This document shows positions 58,707 through 64,000 of a stretch of 64,000 nucleotides of DNA, one piece after another (position 1 is the stretch's first letter; the number at the start of each line of letters is the position of its first letter). Location of the stretch: assembly GCA_028280635.1 (NCBI GenBank), contig JANQLM010000014.1:62001-126000 (forward strand), written 5' to 3'. The notes below the pieces were generated by a model. That model made no database searches, was not told where the DNA came from, and saw nothing but the letters and a program-made list of their open reading frames with translations. A program made the translations under genes and the position numbers. This DNA comes from Halieaceae bacterium (GTDB taxonomy: Bacteria > Pseudomonadota > Gammaproteobacteria > Pseudomonadales > Halieaceae).

Positions 58707-59837
58707 ATGTCACAACCGCAAAACTTCGGCTTTGGCGAAGAGGAAACCATGCTGCGGGATTCCGCGGCCAAGTTTTTTGCCGACAATCTGCCGGTGGACC
58801 AGCTCCACGCCCTGGTGGCGGACGAGTCTGACCCACACCGTGACCTGGGCGCCAAGTGGAAGCCCGAGCTTTGGCAGCAGATGGTCGAACTGGGCTGGAC
58901 CATGCTGGCCGTGCCCGAGAGCGCCGGTGGCCTGGGCATGAGCTCGGTAGCTGTGGCGGCCCTCTGCGAGGAGGCCGGTCGTGCCGCCTTCCCGTCACCG
59001 CTGCTGCCCACCATCAACAGCACTTACATTCTGGCCGCCTGCGATACGGTGGCGGCCAATGCCGCCCTGGAATCCATTGTTGGCGGCGCTGCCGCCAGCC
59101 CGGCCCTGGTCAACGCCGCGGGAAGCTGGCAAGACGCCGACACCGATGTTGAATTTGCTGACGGTAAGCTGACGGGTACCACGGCCTACGTACAGGATGC
59201 CCAAAAAGTCAGCCAGTTCCTGGTGAAAGCCAGAAGCGCTTCCGGCCTTGGCCTGTACTGGGTGGCCAGCGATGCCTCTGGTGTCAGCCTCCAGTCCGAC
59301 GCTATTGTCGACCTGACCCGCGACCAGGCCCGCGTGAGTTTCGACGGTGCGGAAGCCGTGGAAGTCAGCAGCGATGCACTGGCGGTACTCGAAAAAGCCA
59401 TGCCCGCGGTATGGACCATGGTCGCAGCGGATATGGTAGGCGCCGGTGAATGGGAGCTGCAGACTACGGCGGAGTATGCCCGCACGCGCAAGCAGTTTGA
59501 GCGGGAGATCGGCTTCTTCCAGGCAGTGAAACACCCGCTGGTGAACGCCATGGTCGATATCGACCAGTCGCGCTCGCTGGTCTATAACGCCGCCTGTGCC
59601 CTCGACCATGAGCCTGACAAAGCCGCGCGCTTTGCCCATATGGCCAAGGCTTCGGCCAGTGACATGGCGATCTTTGTGTCAGGGCGTGCCGTGCAGTTCC
59701 ACGGCGGTATCGGATTTACCTGGGAGTGCTATGTACACCTGTACTTCAAGCGCCAGAATCACAACGCCGTGTTGTGGGGTGACGGTGCCTGGCACCGCGC
59801 GCGCCTCGCTGACCTGTTGATGGGCGCCGCCGCCTGA
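58707..59837 (+). CDS. Acyl-CoA dehydrogenase, second of a pair
   Basis: This encodes 376 residues of the same fold as its neighbour but more divergent. Landmarks include MLAVPESAGGLGMSSVAVAAL and GRAVQFHGGIGFTWECYVHLY; no clear catalytic Glu or TSEVQ-like end is seen. In heteromeric ACADs the second subunit often lacks part of the FAD site, so this may be the non-catalytic partner. The ATG at 58707 is used; a longer frame would overlap the first gene. TetR control is likely because the gene order is shared. Confidence 0.88.
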   Translation: MSQPQNFGFGEEETMLRDSAAKFFADNLPVDQLHALVADESDPHRDLGAKWKPELWQQMVELGWTMLAVPESAGGLGMSSVAVAALCEEAGRAAFPSPLLPTINSTYILAACDTVAANAALESIVGGAAASPALVNAAGSWQDADTDVEFADGKLTGTTAYVQDAQKVSQFLVKARSASGLGLYWVASDASGVSLQSDAIVDLTRDQARVSFDGAEAVEVSSDALAVLEKAMPAVWTMVAADMVGAGEWELQTTAEYARTRKQFEREIGFFQAVKHPLVNAMVDIDQSRSLVYNAACALDHEPDKAARFAHMAKASASDMAIFVSGRAVQFHGGIGFTWECYVHLYFKRQNHNAVLWGDGAWHRARLADLLMGAAA

Positions 59838-59854
59838 CTTTCCCCATGCCCTTT

Positions 59855-59880
59855 CCGGCCCGGCTGTTCGCCCGGGCCGG
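59855..59880. terminator. Hairpin between convergent genes
   Basis: CCGGCCCGG-N8-CCGGGCCGG is a perfect 9-bp stem between the ACAD gene and the leftward HD-GYP gene. There is no T run on either side, so its terminator role is uncertain. Confidence 0.4.
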
Positions 59881-59922
59881 CTTCACCGCTTCACTACCGG
59901 GTTTGCTTGCGGGCAACAGCCG

Positions 59923-61791
59923 CTAGATGGTGGGCGGTTCCGGCTCGATGTAGTAGTCCTTGAGCCACTGCTCGATGTCGATCTCGTCGATCTGTTCGGG
60001 CTCGAGGAATTCCTCGGCGTATTTCAGGTAGTGCCTGGACAGCAGGAAGATGCGCATCAGCTCGCCATCCAGCTTGCCCTGTTTGACCATGTCGCCAAGA
60101 ATGCCCAGTGCCACGGACAGCTTCATCGGGCCCTTGTAGGGCCGATCCGGCGCCACCAGGGCCTCGTAGATGTCGGCGATGGCGAGGATGCGCGATTGCA
60201 TCGGCATGTCCTTGCCTTCGATGCCATTGGGGTAGCCGGTGCCGTTGAGGTGCTCGTGGTGGGCGCCGGCGTAGAGCGGCAGGCGCTTCTGCTTGCGCGG
60301 GAAGGGCAGGGCCATCAGCCAGCGCCAGGAGCGGTCGGCGTGCAGATTGATGGCATCCCGCTCGGTCTGGTTGAGGGTGCCGCGACTGATCAGCAGGTTT
60401 TCCTTTTCCCAGCTATCCACCAGGGTGTCGGGCTCGCTGGTTTCTTCCACGGATTTCACCAGGGGGTAGCCGTGATCCATGACCACGTCTGCCTTGAAGT
60501 AGCGCTGCACCGGGATGGACGACAGTTCCTCCACCAGGGCGATGGTTTCATCACTGACAAACTCACCGCCGCGGTTGGCGGCAAACAGCGACTTCAGCTT
60601 GCGCGAAAGGGTCGCTTTTTCGGCCTGGAACTGCTGCTCTATCAACTCCAGGGCATTGTCGTCGGCACCTTCTCTTACCGCCTTCAACTGCTGTTGCAGG
60701 GTCTCGATGCGAGCGTCCTTGATGCGTGAGCTGAAGCGGTCACAGATCAGCTCGAAGCGGTCCATGACGAACTGCAGTTTCACCTGTTTGGAGACGATGT
60801 GCTCGGGTGTGGTGATCTTGCCGATGTCGTGCAACCAGCCCGCCAGCCGCATCTCAGCCATTTCGTCTTCGTCGAAGCGCACCTCGGCATACAGGCCCTC
60901 ATCCCAGGCGCTCACCGATTCGGAGATGGCCTCGCCCAGGGCGGCGACCCGGCGGATGTGGTTGTAGGTGTGCGGTGATTTCTCGCCGAGACCCTCGGCC
61001 AGCACTGTCACAAAAGAGTTGAACAGCACAGACTGCTCGTCGATCAGGCGCTGGGTAGTGATTGAAGCGGCCGCCGGGAACGAGATGGATTGCACCAACT
61101 CGATGTCTTCCCGCGAGAAGGGGATGATCTCGCTGCCTTCACCGCGACGATTGATAAGCTGCAACACCCCAATCATATTGCTCTCATGATCTTCCAGCGG
61201 GATCACCAGCATCGACTGGGAGCGATAGTTGTTGGCCTCGTCGTAGGCCCGGGTGCCGTCAAAGGAGAAGCCCTCAGCGTCGTACACGTCGGCGAAGTTC
61301 AGCAGCTCGCGCTGGTTGGCGCAGTAGGCCGAGACGTTGGCGAGGTTGGGCTCGCCGTCAATCTCCAGGGGTACCGGTGGCATCATGTCGATGTCGTTGC
61401 CCTTGAGAAAGGTGTTCATGGTTTCGTTCTGCAGCGCCACGAAGCGCAGCTCGCGATTCTCCACCCGCGCCGGATCGATTGGGTCGTTGGCGAACTCTTC
61501 GTGCAGCATGTAGATGCTGCCGCCGTCGGCGTTGGTCAGCTTGCGAGCGGTGTTTAGGGTGATCTCGAGAATGTTGGCGACGTCCCGCTCGCGGGTGAAC
61601 GACACGCCGGCCCGGGTCACCAGATCCAGCTTGCGCCGGTTCTCAAGGGTGGCGAGCTGCTCCACCGAGAGCAGTTCGCGGAAGTGGTCGATGCCGCCCT
61701 CCTGGTGGAGGATGTCATCGACAAAAGCCTGCAGGTCCGAAGACAGGATTTCTGTCAGGTCTGGCCTGGGTTCATTGTTGGTCTCGCTCAT
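59923..61791 (-). CDS. GAF plus HD-GYP domain protein
   Basis: This encodes 622 residues. A GAF-type sensor domain lies at about residues 60-255 (FTRERDVANILEITLNTARK, then SMLVIPLEDHESNMIGVLQL). An HD-GYP domain from about 285 to the end has LAGWLHDIGKITTPEH and the later HHEHLNGTGYPNG. About 150 residues separate the two halves of the HD-GYP motif, a long insertion. It should hydrolyse c-di-GMP in response to a small ligand or redox cue bound by GAF. Start MSETNNEP at 61791 is used; longer frames run into an unrelated upstream stretch. This is the second HD-GYP gene of the window. Confidence 0.88.
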   Translation of the reverse strand: MSETNNEPRPDLTEILSSDLQAFVDDILHQEGGIDHFRELLSVEQLATLENRRKLDLVTRAGVSFTRERDVANILEITLNTARKLTNADGGSIYMLHEEFANDPIDPARVENRELRFVALQNETMNTFLKGNDIDMMPPVPLEIDGEPNLANVSAYCANQRELLNFADVYDAEGFSFDGTRAYDEANNYRSQSMLVIPLEDHESNMIGVLQLINRRGEGSEIIPFSREDIELVQSISFPAAASITTQRLIDEQSVLFNSFVTVLAEGLGEKSPHTYNHIRRVAALGEAISESVSAWDEGLYAEVRFDEDEMAEMRLAGWLHDIGKITTPEHIVSKQVKLQFVMDRFELICDRFSSRIKDARIETLQQQLKAVREGADDNALELIEQQFQAEKATLSRKLKSLFAANRGGEFVSDETIALVEELSSIPVQRYFKADVVMDHGYPLVKSVEETSEPDTLVDSWEKENLLISRGTLNQTERDAINLHADRSWRWLMALPFPRKQKRLPLYAGAHHEHLNGTGYPNGIEGKDMPMQSRILAIADIYEALVAPDRPYKGPMKLSVALGILGDMVKQGKLDGELMRIFLLSRHYLKYAEEFLEPEQIDEIDIEQWLKDYYIEPEPPTI

Positions 61792-61953
61792 GATGTCGCC
61801 TGCCCTGGCGCGCGGATAACACGTCATGAAGTGTAGCATTTGTGATAGGAATCCCACCCGCTTGAAAAAAATCACCTGTGCTGTACACCGAAATGTCTGA
61901 GCAGCGTTAAGCAGGGTTAAAATCAAATAAGTCTGCGCTGAACGGGGCAGTCC

Positions 61954-64000
61954 ATGATTCGACAACTGGTGATGCTGAGCTGTGCCTGCCTGCTGGCCGC
62001 CTGCGAACAGGTGACGGTCAACGGTCCCGTGGGTGGCGCCACCATTACCGTGACCGACCTGCGCAGCGGCGAGGTCATCATGACGGGCGAACTGAGCAAG
62101 GATCTCGCCGCCGTCGAATCCGACCCCAACTTCGTCGCGGTGGATGATCTCGCCTACCTGCGCACCCTCGGGCAGTTCCAGTTACACCTGCTGCCGGTGG
62201 ATCCAGGGCGCTGGTACCTGGTCAGCCTGGATGGCGGTTTCGACTACGACGTCGACGAAGATCAACTGGTCGACGGCAACCCCAGCACCGTGCTGGGACC
62301 GGTGCGCGGCCTGCTCACCGGCGCCCAGATGAAAGCTACCGGGCATATGTTCGGCTCGCTGAGCGAAGCGGCCTGGCAATGGGTGCGTGAGCACTACACG
62401 GTCATGAGCGACAGCGAACTGGCGTCTGCCCTCGACGAACTGGCCGTCAGCCTGGTGCTGGATGTCTGGCAGCCGGAGCTCGGCACGGTGGATTACGCCG
62501 ACCTACTGGCCTGGAATCCACTGTATTACGACACCAGCCTCTACAAAGGCTCGCTGCCGGCGCTGGAAGATATGGAGGATGCCATCGCCGCGGGTGCGTC
62601 GGATGCCGAGCGCCTGGCTATCGTCAACCAGATGACCACGCTCAGCGTGCCGGTGGGCGCTGCCGATGCCTGGTTCCGCGAGTCGGTATCCCCAGAGGTA
62701 TCCCAGGCTACGTGCATCGCCTGCCACAACGCCAACGGGATTGCCGCCAACACCGAGCACGTGCTGGCGTTCACCAGTGAAACCGGTCATCTCGACACCA
62801 ATGTGCAGATGTACAGCGAGCTGGTGGCAAGCTTGGGTGTGGACGCCATCCTCGCCAAGGCCACCGGCGTCGGCCACCAGGGGGGTGCGGTGCTGACAGT
62901 GGAAAGCCCCGAGTACGCCGCCCTGGAGATTTTCCTCAGGCTGTTGGACGGGGAAAACAACGGCGGTGTTGAAACCGCCGACCTGTTTGCAGGCCTGGAG
63001 CTGGCGGGCCCCGAGGAAACCCTGCGGCGCGCCTCCCTGCTGTTAGCCGGTGAGTTGCCCAGCGACTCAGACCTGGCCGCAGTGGCCAGCGGTGACGAAG
63101 ACACCCTGCGTTTCATGATTCGCCTGTTGATGCAGGGGGAGGGCTTTCACCAGTTCCTGATCGAGGGCGCCAATGACCGCTTGCTCACCGACAAGTGGAT
63201 TGAAGACACCCCGGTGGATGTGTTCTTCGAGCCCTTCTACCCCGACCTCGTGAACCGGGCCGCGGAGCTGGGTGACAGCGGCCAGCAGCAGGAGCTGATC
63301 AAACTGGTGCTGGGCACCTCCTTCGGCATTGCCCGTCAGCCGCTGGAGCTGATCGCCCACGTGGTGGAGCAGGAGTTGCCCTACACCGAAATCCTCACCG
63401 CGGATTACACCCTGGTGAACCCGCAGCTTGCGTTGGCCTACCGCAGCGACGTGAGCTTTGCGGATGACAGCGATGTCGACCAGTGGCAGGTGGCTACCGT
63501 GCAGGGCTATACCCGCACCGACCCGTCTACCATTTACGAGGAGGCGGACGTGATTGGCGCCTATGTCTCCGGCGGCCTGGCCACGGATTATCCCCAGGCT
63601 GGCGTGCTCAATACGCCGGGATGGCTGGCGCGCTACCCATCCACGGCCACCAATCGCAACCGCGCGCGCTCGCGCTGGACCTGGTATCACTTCCTGGGCT
63701 TCGATATTGAGCGCTCGGCGCCGCGCACCACCGATGCGGATGCGTTGGCGGACACCCATAACCCGACCCTCAACAACGCGGCGTGCACGGTGTGCCATGA
63801 ATCCATGGACCCAGTGGCGGGTGCCTACCAGAACTACGGTGACTTCGGCTTCTACAAGGACCAGTTCCTGGGCCTGGATTCGCTGCCCTACCTGTACAAG
63901 CGCGATAACACGCTGGAACAGCCCTATAGCTTCGGTGACACCTGGTACAACGATATGCGCGAGCCTGGCTTCGAGGGCCTGGTATTCAGCAATAGCCAGA
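61954..64000 (+). CDS. Lipoprotein with two CxxCH haem motifs, DUF1588/1592-like, 5' part
   Basis: The frame from the ATG at 61954 stays open to the window edge, giving 682 codons. The signal peptide ends in the lipobox LLAAC (Cys17). CIACH at 62713-62727 and CTVCH (63784-63798), followed by ESMDPVAGAYQNYG, are c-type haem-binding motifs. LLLAGELPSDSDLAAV resembles the segment shared by the DUF1592/1588 planctomycete-type proteins, which are also exported cytochromes. The function is not known. It was not listed among complete ORFs since its stop is beyond the window. Confidence 0.8.
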   Translation, partial: MIRQLVMLSCACLLAACEQVTVNGPVGGATITVTDLRSGEVIMTGELSKDLAAVESDPNFVAVDDLAYLRTLGQFQLHLLPVDPGRWYLVSLDGGFDYDVDEDQLVDGNPSTVLGPVRGLLTGAQMKATGHMFGSLSEAAWQWVREHYTVMSDSELASALDELAVSLVLDVWQPELGTVDYADLLAWNPLYYDTSLYKGSLPALEDMEDAIAAGASDAERLAIVNQMTTLSVPVGAADAWFRESVSPEVSQATCIACHNANGIAANTEHVLAFTSETGHLDTNVQMYSELVASLGVDAILAKATGVGHQGGAVLTVESPEYAALEIFLRLLDGENNGGVETADLFAGLELAGPEETLRRASLLLAGELPSDSDLAAVASGDEDTLRFMIRLLMQGEGFHQFLIEGANDRLLTDKWIEDTPVDVFFEPFYPDLVNRAAELGDSGQQQELIKLVLGTSFGIARQPLELIAHVVEQELPYTEILTADYTLVNPQLALAYRSDVSFADDSDVDQWQVATVQGYTRTDPSTIYEEADVIGAYVSGGLATDYPQAGVLNTPGWLARYPSTATNRNRARSRWTWYHFLGFDIERSAPRTTDADALADTHNPTLNNAACTVCHESMDPVAGAYQNYGDFGFYKDQFLGLDSLPYLYKRDNTLEQPYSFGDTWYNDMREPGFEGLVFSNSQ

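Noticed and set aside
1-64000. Transfer RNA, ribosomal RNA, integrase, transposase or toxin-antitoxin genes
   Set aside because: None was recognised by eye on either strand; a covariance-model scan would be needed to exclude a small RNA gene.

Overview
The window is GC-rich chromosomal DNA, densely coded on both strands, from a gammaproteobacterium. HrpB and RapA helicases, a WS/DGAT acyltransferase, paired acyl-CoA dehydrogenases, DUF3604 and YHYH proteins, a sulfotransferase and a proteobacterial sortase suggest a marine lineage of the Halieaceae/Cellvibrionales type; that placement is inference. I saw no tRNA, rRNA, CRISPR array, insertion sequence, integrase or prophage gene.

Region 1 (1-3373) holds the end of hrpB, a cupin protein, a Spy-like periplasmic protein and a small heat-shock protein.

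Region 2 (3455-25978) is the centrepiece: a Wzx/Wzy-type exopolysaccharide locus with its own regulators. It contains a priming sugar transferase, a GT4 glycosyltransferase, a flippase, a sulfotransferase, a large SLBB export protein with an internal OmpA domain, a chain-length protein without a kinase, a GT26-STAS-STAS fusion, a GT2, a polymerase-like protein, and a 59-residue Fis-type HTH protein. A leftward operon encodes a secreted LruC-type matrix protein, a lipoprotein and a DUF6492-type glycosyltransferase. Next comes a signalling island: an H-NOX gas sensor with its histidine kinase, divergent from an HD-GYP phosphodiesterase and a sigma54-dependent response regulator. A degenerate nucleotide-sugar dehydrogenase gene follows. 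Five operon starts carry a sigma54 -24/-12 element (one is a variant), and a shared palindrome close to TTGCAAATTGCRA lies about 65 to 125 bp upstream of them. I infer that NO (or another H-NOX ligand) sets kinase activity, that the response regulator binds the palindromes, and that sigma54 RNA polymerase then switches polysaccharide and matrix genes together, with HD-GYP lowering c-di-GMP.

Region 3 (25970-41804) is mostly housekeeping and lipid or redox metabolism: thioesterase, epoxide hydrolase, SRPBCC-SDR fusion, TIGR01777 epimerase, sirtuin, DCC protein, GST, flavin-reductase-like protein and glutathione peroxidase. It also holds a two-gene sortase/LPATA-substrate cassette, an XRE protein with a histone-like tail, RapA and TatD.

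Region 4 (41902-64000) holds a DUF3667 membrane protein, a LysR regulator divergent from a 26-codon membrane microprotein, a metallophosphatase/kinase-like fusion, a WS/DGAT with a basic tail, a YHYH lipoprotein sharing its N-terminal domain with the lipoprotein of region 2, an MFS transporter, a methyltransferase and a pentameric ligand-gated channel. It continues with a DUF3604 protein, a TetR/acyl-CoA dehydrogenase group, a GAF/HD-GYP protein and the start of a two-haem-motif lipoprotein that runs off the window.
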